From the NCBI RefSeq assembly GCF_000003815.2, contig NC_049994.1:6141788-6205787 (forward strand): a stretch of DNA of 64,000 nt. Reading direction: 5' to 3'. The DNA comes from Branchiostoma floridae (lineage: Eukaryota > Chordata > Leptocardii > Amphioxiformes > Branchiostomatidae). The translations under genes and the position numbers were made by a program. Below are positions 43,587 to 55,600 of the stretch, piece by piece. The notes beneath the pieces were generated by a model that saw only the letters and a list, made by a program, of their open reading frames with translations, was not told the origin of the DNA and ran no database searches. The stretch's first letter is position 1. Every line of letters begins with the position of its first letter.

Positions 43587-46500
43587 TCACTTCCACCATA
43601 GCAGATCACACCCTGCAGCAGTACTATCTCCTGTTTCCATTTTTGGTCCTTTTGTCCGCCCTGGACTTTGCAGATTTGAGCACAGACTTGAACTTGGCAG
43701 GTTCTGTGAGGTGTATTCTCGGTCCGACATTCCTTTTGGAATTCCCTGACTTGATGGAGTCAAGATTGGAGTGAATTCCTTCTGGTCCATAAGTCTTTTC
43801 TTCCTTCTGTTATGCCCAGAGAGAATGGACACTAGTCCCCAGGGGGTGACTCCACCCTTTTGAACCAACCTCAGGTTGGAGGAAGTCAGGCTGTTCTGCC
43901 ATCCAGGCAGCCTCCCTGGACAACTGGACGAACTTTTCCAGCTGGTGCATGCTGACGTTTTTACTTAGGTTGAGTTGCTGCTCGAATGGATTCTACAAGA
44001 AAAGGAAAACTCATGAATTTTACTTCAAGTTTTAAAACTACATGTACATAGAATTTGTTATCATGTCAAGATTAGGCCACACCAATTTAATTCGTTGGTT
44101 CTCGGAATCGCCGCTTCAAATTTTCCCAATTTAGAAAAAAAAAAAATTCCGTTCAGTAAAAAAATCGTGCTGCAAAACTTTTGTTCCCTTAGAGAAACAG
44201 AACGTCTGGAAAGTACCAGTGCATTTACTTTTTCTCACCCCTAAGTCCTTTGTTACAAATTGATTCATATCTTTTTTGTTGCAAAGTATATTTAGGAACA
44301 AATAAATCATCGTAAAATGCCTATTTCATGGGCATAACATAACGTAACAGAACCAGAACAGAAGTTCGGCTGAGCATGTGCTCTCTCTCACACACACTTT
44401 CACGTGCAAATTTTCAATTGAAACACAGAAATCAGCACCCAAGCAAACAACTCAATAAATCACCAATACTTTTTCACTTTTGTACCTCCATAGCCAACAT
44501 GTTTTGATAAGCCTGAAATGCCAAAAGCCTTCCAAATGGAGATGAAAATGAAGTCGGAAAATGCCGGGCGGCCATCTTTCTTCTTCAAAGCCTGCAAGTC
44601 AAAAAAGCGCCCCCACGCTGTTTGCAGTGGAACTGCAGGCAGATTTGGCTAGATACTAGTAGTACCATTTCAGTGCTGATTTCAGTGATTGCATGTAACA
44701 TTAGGTTTTTTCTAGGAAGTTTAATCAAACTGCATCTTAATTATTTGTCAACAAATAAATGTACATGTAACAAAAAGAGAGAATAAACCTATGGTTTTAT
44801 ACAACATGTAGTTCAGTACTTTGGCTTGTTCATGTATTTTGGGGGAGTGGAAGTATTTGTAATTTTGTTTCCAATTTGCACCAGTTGACCATGAAATATA
44901 TTTAGAGCCTTGGATAGACAGATTCTTATCAACTCAGAGAGCAAATAAGTCTTCCAGCAATGGTATTTTATTTCTAGAGGCAAACTTAAATAATGTTTGT
45001 TGTTGTCTTTGCATCTCTGTAAAAATACTATATTGGTCTATTTGAGATGTTTTGTGAACATTTCTGTCAACTGTAGCAACTGTACATAATTTAATGTATA
45101 TTGTACAAATTCATGCCAACATGCAATTTTGCATGTAATTTTAACTGATTATTAATAATAACTATTTCTAGCACACGTATACCATGGGTTCAGGTCTGGA
45201 CTAACCAGCCTGGACCTGAACCCAGACTTGTTGCAATTTTTTTTTTTTTTCGCCCTGTCGCTTCAATTTTTTTAGGAAAAAATCCGAGAACCAACTAATT
45301 AAATTGGTATGGACTTAGGCAATGTTGACTTTACAATATCAGGATGACATTATCTGGAAACCCCAAAACTGGACCATGGTGCAAGCCTAGGAATAAGAAA
45401 AGGTTTGGAAAAAAAAGTTACCTTCATTATGATATGAGATCTAAGTTGTCAGGAAAGATGAACAAATGATTAAAAATACAGAGTTTGGTAAACCAAACAA
45501 AAGATTCTTTATTCTTGTTCTTTCTCACCTTCTTCTTTGACATCGGGACTGACTTTGGTATTCCATAAATTTGTAGCCATTTTCTAAACATTTATTTTCA
45601 ATTCATGGCATACATTGGCTCATTTTGCAGATGCTTTGTACAGTTTACATAAAGTTCAAATCTCCTTTTTTAAACAGTTGAAAATTAATGTGAGTAAGGA
45701 TGTCATCCATACAATCAAACCAATATAAAGTAGTAGGCATCCTTCCATCTTTGCAGATGATGGTAGTGCTATATGGCTTTACAAAATTTGATGGAAATCG
45801 ACAAATGTTACAATATAATAAAATGACATCATAAATTACACAAAAAGTTCTGACCTGTATATACAGGGCATCAAAGTTCTTTTTCTCCTGCATCTCTCCT
45901 GTACGTAGGTTCAGCCCACAGTTCTTGAAGTTGAAATTGCTGTAGAATTCGAAGAACTCCAGAAGAAGCTCATCTACAGAATATCCAGAACAATGTTAAT
46001 ATTGTGGTTAAGGGTGAAAATTCAACTGACGAACAGCCAATCTTTACATCTTTGTATGTTCCTCTGTGTGTGTGTCTGTCTGCACGTGTGTTTGTGTATG
46101 TCTGTGCTTGTGTGTGTATCATGCATGTGGGTGTGAAAGTATAGATGCGATTACGTTGATGAAGGTTAGACATCCAGGTAATAGGATATGCCGAAAAGTA
46201 GTTACTCAAGCAACTGGATATGGTTTTGGAAACAGACGTTTCAGTTAGCATCCACTTTCTTTGTAGTGGATCATAACTACATGTTTCTGAAATGTCTGAC
46301 TGTTTCCCAAATCATATCCTGGACCAGTTGCTTGTCAGTAACTGCTTCTTGGCCTGATATAGAATGATGCAATTCTTTCTAGACAAACGTTTAACAAATT
46401 TCCTTCTAACTTTCATCCTGCTTTGTGCTCATCTTTTTTGTGCATCTTTTTTTCATCTTTTGTGGTCATAGTCTAATATTTTTTTCCACGTATTTTCCTC

Positions 46501-49500
46501 CCACTTCTATACTTTTATACCACAATCGAGTTCCTAAGGCCTGTCAAAACAATTCTATACTAAACAGTTCAATGGAAGGAAAATGATAAACATTCATCCT
46601 GGAATTGCAAATATTTTATTTTTAGGAATTGTTTATCAATTGCAATAGTTTACGAATTGCAGCTTCAACTAATGTCTAAGTATATTGGTTTTCATTGTTT
46701 CCACATACCTGTACTGTCTGTGTTTTCTGACGGCTGCACCTTGGTCAGATCACTCACAAGTGTGCAGTCATTTCCCTCCAGAACACAGGTGTCGGCCTTA
46801 TCTGTGGAACATGCAACATGGATAAGTTTAAATACATTATTCCATTTCTTAGATATGTCTGACCCTTACCTCCCTCATGTCAAAGACAAGTCCCTCCTGC
46901 ACCTGATGGCGCTTAGAGCAGTGCCCAGTCCAGGATAGAACCCTAGCCTTGGTGGGAGCGCCAAATACATGTACTAACCACTTGACCATTCAGTGTAAGA
47001 AAGGTGTAGAAACAGAAAGAAACAATATCCTGACTCCAGGGATTTAAACTCGCGCCGATCACGGGCCACCAGACCACAAAGCCAGAATGCAACCGATTAC
47101 GCCAAAAGCCTCAAAGCCATTAGGCATGGTCGGTTCATGGTGCTTGAACCTAACTTTTACAACATCTTAATCCTGTTCATCATTATACATAGTAGTGCTA
47201 AGACGGACCAATCATTGGAAGTTCTGGAATGGAAATTGGTCAGATTTGGTTAAATACATGTAGATGTAGTTTGTTATATATATATATGTATTGATTGTAC
47301 ATTGTATGGCTCTCAGGGAAGAAGCCCAATCAGCCTGTGAAATCATATAACACATGCTATGATTAACACAGAAACATAGATAAACAAAGATAATTGCTGT
47401 ACACAAGCGCCACCTACCAGCCAGCCCCTTCAGTGCATCAATGGCAGGGAGCACAGGCTTGTCTGTGTACTGTAGGAAGAATATCACCAGCGCTGTCAGG
47501 GAGAAGTTGGTTATCCAGCCTCCAGGCATACTACTGGTGATATGGTGCATACGTGCCCAGTGTCGGACTGCGTATACGAGCGGCCGTACCCGAGGGTCGA
47601 TACGGGAGTACAGGTTGAGTAGCTCGCTGCTCTTCAGTGCAATGCTAGAGAGAAAGTATGGAGATTTGTCATTGGACAGATGGTGATTATTTGTACTTTT
47701 CATTCAGAGACAAACCAAAAAGGGTTTTAGGAAAAACATTAAATGTAACAATACCAAAAGGCTCTGCTACAATGTTATTCTATTTGAGTCTTAATCCTAC
47801 TAGTATGTATATTATATCGTTTTGTTAATCCAATTTCAATCCTAATCTTAGGTTACATCATCATCTTGTTAATCCTGTTTAAAGCATCAGCACATGCATG
47901 TGCTATTCAATTTTCTTTCATTTTTTTTTTCATATGCAGTGTACATTTGTACACTAGGGGTGGGTACCGGTACAGAAAATTCAGGTCCAGGTACGGTCCA
48001 GGTCTAGATGATCAGGTCCAGGTCTGGACCTGAACCTGGACCTTATTGTTTGTGAATGGGCAATACTCAACACAATGGTCCATTTCGATACAAGGGAATG
48101 TTTGGTGGAGTATCCTATCGTCATGTAAACAACACTAACTGTCTTAGGGTCTGTTCAGTTACACCAAGTTTGACTGTAGAAACTTTGTAAAAATGACTAT
48201 AAACTCTCCTCTACTATGCTTATTATTTTCTTGGACAAATAAACGTCAAAAAACGTAAATGCCTGCCGCTATAATCTGTTAGTTTTCTAATCGGTCCAAC
48301 ATCCAGTCTTACTACTACTGATTTTTTCAGGTCCACAACCGATCCCAAGTTTCCCCCGGCCACAAGAAAAAAACGGTTTTGAGCTGGTACCACCCCTAAT
48401 GTACACGTACCTGTTGTTAGATGTCAGGTCACATTGTATGCCCGATGCCTCGTGCATAAACTTGACCAATGGACAGCGAGCGTGCAGGATGTACTGCAGT
48501 TGGCGACAGCTGGGTACGAACTCCGCCAGACTCTGTCCCACCGTGGACAGGAGGTTCTGGGTCGCTGCTCTCTCCGTAGGCACAGTCCTCACTTCGTACT
48601 CCATTCGCGGGAAAGACTTCTTCTGTAGGATTCAATCAACGTTATGCTGGTGTGTTATGCCAAAGGGCGGTTACACCGGTCATACAGATCAGGGCTCTAG
48701 CCAGCGTCCGTCGGAAATTTGCTGCGTGTGACGGAAAAATTTTAAAACCAATCCGTCAACTTTGACGGACAAAAATCTGACAAAAGCTCCTTGGTGGAAG
48801 CTACAGGCTGCTTGGGGACGCCGTCCACGGCCGTAAAAGCCACACACTGTTTTGCTATTGTTATGATTGTTGATAATGTGTGTCGGTGCCCTTTCGCATA
48901 CGATAATCTCATTAAAACCCGTTTTTCAAGGTCTCAGTTCAGTCTCTCTAACTCCTAGAATAGTGTTTTCGCGACAGTGGGAATTGGCTGACGGAAAAAA
49001 ATGTTGAGCTGGCTAGAGCCCTGATACAGATACAGAAAACTTTTCAGAATGTATCAGATACAAGGAATAGCATACATCACGGCTGCCAGACAGTACTAGT
49101 GCCTGTCATTGTACCTGGTGTAACAGACCTGTACCTACTATGTAAACCTCTGTCTCCAGCTTTAATTTTTTCCATCCCACTCATTGTTTGGGAGCCCATG
49201 TTGTCCACTTTCTTGGTTGAATCTGTCATTCTAAGCTAATGAAAACACATTTCTATCAAATTTATATACTGACATTCAGATTTTTCGGAGAGATCGGGTG
49301 AAATTTTTGTCCTTCCCAACGAGTAACTTTTAGTCCCAGACAGGTCCTGGAGACTGCTCTGTACCCAAACTTGTCATTGTACCAGTCCTGATGTTACGTT
49401 TGAGTACTCAGCCCTAGCCTAGTAAACAATACATTCAAGCGATCGCTGTTGTTGTTTATATCCGGGGTATTTCACGGCTGGTGCCTACCAGGACGTCAGC

Positions 49501-52370
49501 AGATTGGATTGAAAATTTATATTGAAATTAGCAGATCAAATTACAGGTTAGTATGTAAATCAATATTTTGGCAAACACCTGCTTTTTGCCTACCACTGCA
49601 TCACTGTGACATCATCACGATTGCTCGTATGTATCTTCATGTATGTGGAGAAAATACAGAGATTGAAATACATATGCCATTTCAGTATAAACCCACCTTC
49701 TTGGTTCTGTGTTGCTCCACGTTCAGGTTCAAGTACATGTCAAGGTCACAGCCCTTGTTGCCAAAGCCGTTGACAGAGGAGCCAAAGGGGTGCACAATGC
49801 ATCCTGGGAAGTAGCCTGTGATGGCGTCCTCCACCAAAGAGCAGACCAGGAATCTCAGCCGTGTTTCGCCCTCCGTTAGCTGTGTCTCTCGGACTAAAAC
49901 TTGCATCTGTTCCTCCATCTGTCAAAATAGAAAAGAGATAAGATATATCAAGCTTATATATGTACTATAGCACTATATGTTCTGTGAAGCCTGAGTCTGC
50001 ATGTATAAAAGTATGAGTCAATGAAAGCACCTTATGCAAGATTTCTTAATTGATATACATTGTACAAATGTGTATCTATTGAGATTTCCCACATTTGTGG
50101 AAGGACCCAGTGACCAGGTTGAGCGGTGTGTCGGACTCCCACTGGCGTTTTAAAACCCCATCTTCATGTAGACAACATTAGCTGCCTGACCAAGATTGAC
50201 TGTTAAAACTTGGTAGAAATGACTCAACTACTTCAACCTTGCTATTTTCTTGTACCGGCATGCCCAAAAATGTGTGAATGCCTGACAATATAATTTGCTC
50301 ATTTTCTAATTGGTCTAAGATCAACTGAATTTTTTCCAGTCCGGTCTAACATAAAAGACTGATTTTGTACCGATTTTGTAACAATTTTGCACCAGTTACC
50401 CACCCCTACACGTGAAGGAATGAAAAATTGCTATACTAACAGACTGAGCTGCACACAGCTTGGTTGCCAGGATGGAGAACTTCTGATCTGCAGTCATCTC
50501 CCCCATGCCGGGTCTCCTACTGGCGTTGTCCATCCAGTTACTGGTGCGGAAGCACAGCAGGCGTGACCTGTAGGGGAGGATCTCCAGAATGGACCTGAAG
50601 TGGGAGGTGTTCAGTAGGCTGTGGACTGAACCTCTAGACTTGTACTCCAGTAAGGTGTACAGCTCCTGGAAATGTATGACAGAAGTACATAAGGCAATGG
50701 CGCAATTGTAAAGAAAGGTACATTTTTGTAGTCTCATAGCCTAATTGAGATTGTAGGGGCAGCAGGCTTTTAGCCAGGTACTAGTAGGTGTACAGGTGTA
50801 CATTGTACACCCTGTTAAAAAAATAACACAAATTGTACACCCTTACACTGGGGAGCAGATCCTCTGACAAGCATGAAATTCTGATTGACCAGGGATGCTA
50901 CAGGTCACATGTGGCCTGTCTGACAGTAAATTTGCTTCATTCCCCCAAATTTGCACCTCAAAATGTGGGAAATGAGAGTTATAAATTTCAGAATTTTCTG
51001 AGTGAGGATGTCCCCAGACCCCCTACAATACTCGCGCCTGCAGCGCTCACCTAATGGCAAGAAATTTGGACACCCTATGAAAAAATCCTAGCTAAAAGCC
51101 TGAGGGGCAGTCAGGCTTTTAGCCAGGCATGCGTCAAGTCAAGGTATTATTTCGACACGCTTTGAAATTCTTAAAATAACTAGAAAAATTGGATGTACCA
51201 GATGCCCTTACACTGGGGAGCAGATCCTCTGATAAGCATGAAATTCTGATTGACCAGGGATGCCACTAGGTCATCTGTGGTCACAGTCTTCTACTGTGAC
51301 CTCTCTGACAGTAATTTTGCCCCTCAGGATACCTTAGAATGCACCATTTTAACTTCAAATCATGGTCTCTTTGCTTTCTATAAATGAAATATGGTTTGTG
51401 GCGTTTTAGAAACTTGGATGTGATAAGATGCCTATGGGAAAATTATGGTCAAACTTTATTATCTATCGGCCCAGGCCCCAGGGTTACTTTTAAGTTATGG
51501 TTAAAAATTGACATCAGCTATCATACCTGGTTTCCATAGGTGAAACAGTTTTGCACCTCCCCGAAGTGAGAGCAGAACTTGGTGAGCTCATCTTCTGTAG
51601 CTTTCCCCACGTGTCTGACGAGCACGCTCCGTAACGCCTCCTGTCTTCGCTCCTCCTGGATATCCGAAAATCTGCGCAGATCCACGCCTGGTCTGGGGAC
51701 ATCTGTAGTTTCAAACGATACAGTAAATTCATTTATCTTTGCAAATTGCAGGCATTTAATTTCAAAGCTGGATTGGAAAGGATGTTTTGTATTCAGGATG
51801 TTTTAAGTTTACAGTTGAAACAATACAATAAGTAATAACACGGGGCTACAGATTATGCTGTCACAACATCATAATAAAAGATCAATAATTTTTCGGCAAG
51901 CATTTTGCACACGTAACGTTACAAAATATATCTAACGTTAACGTTAACGTTACTATCATATTTTGCATAGAATTATGGTAAAGAATACTATTCATTTGAA
52001 CACTGTCACCGTAATTAAGGTCCAACAATGATATATAGTAATCGATTGACGTGTAAGAATGTTGCTGTCATCAAATGAGCAATGAAATCAAAACGATCGA
52101 AACCACACTTATACAAAATAGTACTGAATTCATGATCATAATTTGGTTGTGCAACTGGTTAGCCACAGGCCCCCCTCCCCATTTCTACAAACCATTGTCT
52201 ATGTTTGAAGAAATCTCCGGCTCGGACGACACTACAGTCTCTGAATTTGACACCTGGGTTGTACATCGTCTTATAAACTTGTAGAATACCGACGATCTTC
52301 TCGACAGTCCACAATTTCTCTCTAAACACCAACGCAACGCCGCCCCCTTCCTCATCATGGGCGCCGCCAT
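43587..52370 (-). CDS. MTPAP: Mitochondrial poly(A) polymerase
   Basis: Non-canonical poly(A) polymerase that adds tails to mitochondrial RNAs in the matrix. Minus-strand exons: 52370-52193, 51702-51527, 50665-50441, 49918-49697, 48622-48411, 47644-47418, 46801-46709, 45973-45855 and a last exon from 43992. The start [14 protein letters not shown] is Arg-rich without acidic residues, as expected for a mitochondrial presequence. Exons 2-3 encode the RRM-like domain ([20 protein letters not shown]). Exon 4 carries the nucleotidyltransferase motif [11 protein letters not shown]...CDLDMYL and exon 5 the third catalytic Asp ([10 protein letters not shown]). Exons 6-9 form the PAP-associated domain ([14 protein letters not shown]). 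In the last exon the conserved WGLVSIL lies in another frame, so a one-base frameshift near 43865-43880 is likely; the shifted frame stops at 43587, the unshifted one at about 43810. The gene is divergent from TUT1. Confidence 0.9.
44079..45316. mobile_element. Non-autonomous DNA transposon with about 30-bp inverted ends
   Basis: The left end ACCAATTTAATTCGTTGGTT continues in CTCGGA; the right end, reverse-complemented, matches it with two mismatches. TTAGGC occurs next to both ends. The interior has no ORF but is related to the interior of the transposon at 53550-54757 (shared AAAACACAGAAAT and TCACCAATACTTTTTCAC-like segments). It sits in MTPAP intron 8. Confidence 0.7.
46060..46125. repeat. 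TG-rich microsatellite
   Basis: Imperfect TG repeats with TC and TA variants in MTPAP intron 7. Confidence 0.85.
46985..47160 (-). mobile_element. tRNA-like SINE, family C, inverted copy
   Basis: Minus-strand reading gives GGCGTAATCGGTTGCATTCT, GGTGGCCCGTGATC and GAGTTTAAATCCCTGG, a diverged version of the units at 34866-35222. It lies in MTPAP intron 6. Confidence 0.55.
47953..48400. mobile_element. GGTACCGG-type MITE, near full length
   Basis: Begins ACTAGGGGTGGGTACCGGTA and ends GGTACCACCCCTAA, giving inverted ends. The interior has AGGTCCAGGTC-type words and a GGCAATACTCAACACAATGG segment. The family has at least seven pieces in this window. Lies in MTPAP intron 5. Confidence 0.75.
48690..49023. 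mobile_element. hAT-type MITE with 8-bp target duplication
   Basis: Perfect 16-bp inverted ends CAGGGCTCTAGCCAGC (48690-48705 and, inverted, 49008-49023) are flanked by ATACAGAT on both sides (48682-48689 and 49024-49031). An 8-bp duplication and CAGGG ends are typical of the hAT superfamily. The interior has no ORF. Lies in MTPAP intron 4. Confidence 0.88.
50098..50408. repeat. GGTACCGG-type MITE, diverged copy
   Basis: Shares GGCGTTTTAAAAC, the CTTGGTAGAAATGACT segment and the closing GTTACCCACCCCTA with other copies. Lies in MTPAP intron 3. Confidence 0.55.
50840..51330. repeat. Two diverged direct copies of an interspersed repeat
   Basis: TACACTGGGGAGCAGATCCT occurs near 50845 and again near 51209, each followed by AGCATGAAATTCTGATTGAC and a CAGGGATGC segment. 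A third relative is near 62840-62925 in TUT1. They lie in MTPAP intron 2. Confidence 0.7.
51915..51955. repeat. TAACGT short tandem repeat
   Basis: TAACGTTAACGTTAACGTTA lies in MTPAP intron 1, close to the shared promoter. The same hexamer occurs at the splice donor near 41520-41540. Confidence 0.8.
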
Positions 52371-52373
52371 CTT
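52363..52373 (-). promoter_or_regulatory. YY1-type motif over the MTPAP start codon
   Basis: Minus-strand AAGATGGCGGC is a full YY1 consensus and contains the MTPAP initiator ATG. YY1 sites over the start region are common in promoters of nuclear genes for mitochondrial proteins. It also provides a good initiation context (AAGATGG). Confidence 0.6.
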
Positions 52374-52692
52374 GGTTTCTATATCGCACTCGTTCCTAGA
52401 ACTTTACATACAAAAATCACGATAAAGATCATTCTTATGATTATATGAAGTGTATTGGCACAAAATATTTTAATTAGGTCTAATAAACAAATGTCTGCGA
52501 AATAAACGATCAGCTAGGGTCGAAATTTATATATTTCTTGTGAGCCATGGGCACGAGAATGGGGTCAAATGAGGTCATCTATCAGTTGAACTCTAACCTC
52601 CATGCATGTGCGTTGGAATGACGTTTTCACAAAGTTTTTGTTTTCAGTTGAAACGTTTCTATCTGTACTAGTTTGTCGTGTCCCACAGTAAA
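52371..52692. promoter_or_regulatory. Presumed bidirectional promoter, MTPAP and TUT1
   Basis: Only 322 bases separate the two divergent start codons. No TATA box at a sensible distance was noted, which fits a housekeeping promoter. Transcription starts cannot be placed from the sequence alone. Confidence 0.6.
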
Positions 52693-55600
52693 ATGGCATC
52701 AGGAGCGGGACCCTCACACAAGTCACGACATGTTTGTGAGCTCTGTGATGTCAGAGTAGAGTCTGGTGAGTTTGGACACCTCCTTGGTTTGGACATGTTT
52801 TGTTTTCCTGTATTTGGGGAGGGGGGCAATCATTTTTGAGTGACACTTAGCTGTAAGCCTTGAGTTTTAACTCAAAATTTTATATGGTAAATGCATTCAC
52901 AGACATAAAGAGCAGCAGCAATACAACAATTACTCCTAGATCCTACATCTGATAAAATCTGATAGAATGTTTAACGTTGTCAAAATAGGACACATTATTA
53001 TTATTAATCTCAAAAATCTGAAGTTTCTAAAAGTTTTTTGAAATTCAATAATGTTAAGTGCACCAAAGGTGTTTAATTGTCTTGTCCAATCTTGCTGAAT
53101 GTTTTGACTTTGGTGAATGAGGTCAATTGCCCTACTGTTAGTATGTCCCGACACCCTGTGCTACGACATCCCTTGATACTCATACTGTTCAATATGTAAT
53201 GTTGATATGAAAAAGGTACATGTAGGTATGGAAGTCTACCATCTACAGAGGTTGGGGATCTGGAGGTTCAGGAGCAGGGCTAGAGGATCCAAAGCAGGGA
53301 AAAGGCACCAACGTAAGATCCCCACCATTATCGGAAATAGATACGAGTCGCCTATATTTGCTCCGAACCGCAGTGATGTATACACATGCAAATCTCACCT
53401 GCTTGATTTGAAGCGCAGTGATGTATACACATGCAAATCTCACCTGCACCCTATTAACACTGATCCTGTCCGAAAATCTCGTCAGAATGGCATGCCAAGC
53501 ATCCTGTTGACAAACGCCCGTTCTTTGGTCAACAAACTGGACGAATTTACTCTCACCTCTCAAATAAACGTACCGGTACGTTTATTTTTTTCCGCCTCAA
53601 AATCCACTCGGTACGTCCTTATTTTAGACGGTACGTTTATTTTTTTTTCAAATTGGGGCTTTCTTTACTAACCAGGGACCCCAAAAATATTGAAACTTTG
53701 GTATTTTCTGCCCATATTTCCGCTGTATTTTTGCTTAAAATTCACTATTTTTCGGACGAGGCAGCGCGGATTTCCCTGCCGCTAGCGGTATGACCCAAAC
53801 ATCCTATTTAAACTAGGGATGCGTACCGGTACGCCGGATCGGTGCTGGATGTGCAAAAACTTTTCGGTTCATGTCCAAAAATAAGTGATTCGGTACTGCA
53901 CTCACTTATATCCTTTTTGTTTTAGACCATTTTAACCTTCCAAAAATCTTGAAATTCGCGCTGAACAAAGACGAAAACATTGCCAAACATCAAGGCCGAG
54001 CTCAAACACATGCTACACACACAGTCACTCAGATCCGTAAATTCTCGATCAAAACACAGAAATTAACCACCAACCAAACAAACTAAAAAGTTACCAATAC
54101 TTTTCCACTATTTTTCACCCGTAGTCAACTTGTTTTAATGTTCCAGCAACAAAAAAATCCTTCCAAAATAAAGCACATCGTTCAATCGGCTCGAAAACAT
54201 CCGCCATGTTGGATTTATCAACTCACGCCGAATCTCGCGGTAATGCGCGAGAGAATGAATATTTTCTGCAGTACCGTTATCTTTTAATAGGGGGCAGTGT
54301 CTATGACCTCCTTGGTTTCTGCAACATTGAAAATAGCACAAGTGGTGAATAAAATATGGTATTCTACTAAGTTGGAATGTTTCTTCAAAATGTTATTTTG
54401 TAACAATGATTATAAAATAAAGTTCTGTTTTTATTTCTTCAATTTTTATTTTCATTCATTTTTTACTTTTATTATAATCTTTGTTGATGTTGTGACACTC
54501 AGATAAAGAAAATATGTGCAATAACATAGGAATTATTCTGTTCATTATTTATACAATTAACTGATATGGTACTCAGGCATAAATGAATAAAAAGAGCCTA
54601 CCTGCTTATGACTGAAGTAGCATGGGCACAGTTTACATGTCAATTTTATATTTTTCCGGGGGGTACTTTTATTCCAGGGGGTACTTTTATTAAATTTTGA
54701 AGATTTGTCCGGGGGGTACTTTTATTCCAGGGGGTACTTCTATTTGAGAGGTGAGAGTAGCCTTGTTCTGGCGTCCAATCAGATTGACGTCTCAGTTGTA
54801 ACGGAGACTTGGTTCTCTGCTAACCTACCTGCAGAAGCTTCGAGCATTGAGGGCTATAACCTTTACCGGAAAGACCGTTCTGACAGGAGAGGAGGAGGAG
54901 TCGCTATGTACGTAAAAAACGACATCGCAAGCACACCCCTGGATGTAGTGGTACCTGAGGAATTGGAGTGCGTATGGGTTCACCTCAGACCACCAAGGCT
55001 CCCAAGGGAGGTTACATCCCTCGCCCTTTGTGCTGTCTACAACCCTCCAGCCTCAATTCACGAAAACACTTTACTCGATCACCTTTCGGAATCTGTTGAC
55101 GTGCTCCGCAACTCTCATCCTGATGTAGGTTTAGTCATCCTGGGCGATCTCAATCGCCTTGACATCTCTGAGCTGTGCTGTTACAGTTCTTTACAGCAAA
55201 TCGTCAAAGCTCCAACTCGTGGCGTAGCAGTTCTGGATCAGATACTGACCAATCTGAGTAGTTTCTACAACTCTCCACTCATCGCTCCCCCGGTTGGTCT
55301 CAGTGATCACAACTGTGTCATTCTGTCCAGTAAACAAAGAACGACACCCAATGCAATCCACAAAAAAGTAGTGCGTCCGATGCGCGACTCTGATTCCAGG
55401 GCATTTGGGTCCTGGATCACCACTCATTCGTGGGACGAAGTTCTGCAAGCCACCTCAGCTGAGAGCAAGTGCAACGCTTTCTACCACACACTGAAGTGCG
55501 CAGTGGATAAGTACTTCCCGACCAAAGTGGTATCCCTCCACTGCAGAGACAAACCCTGGGTCACTCCAGCCATCAAAGCCCTAATTGCTAAACGCCAAAA

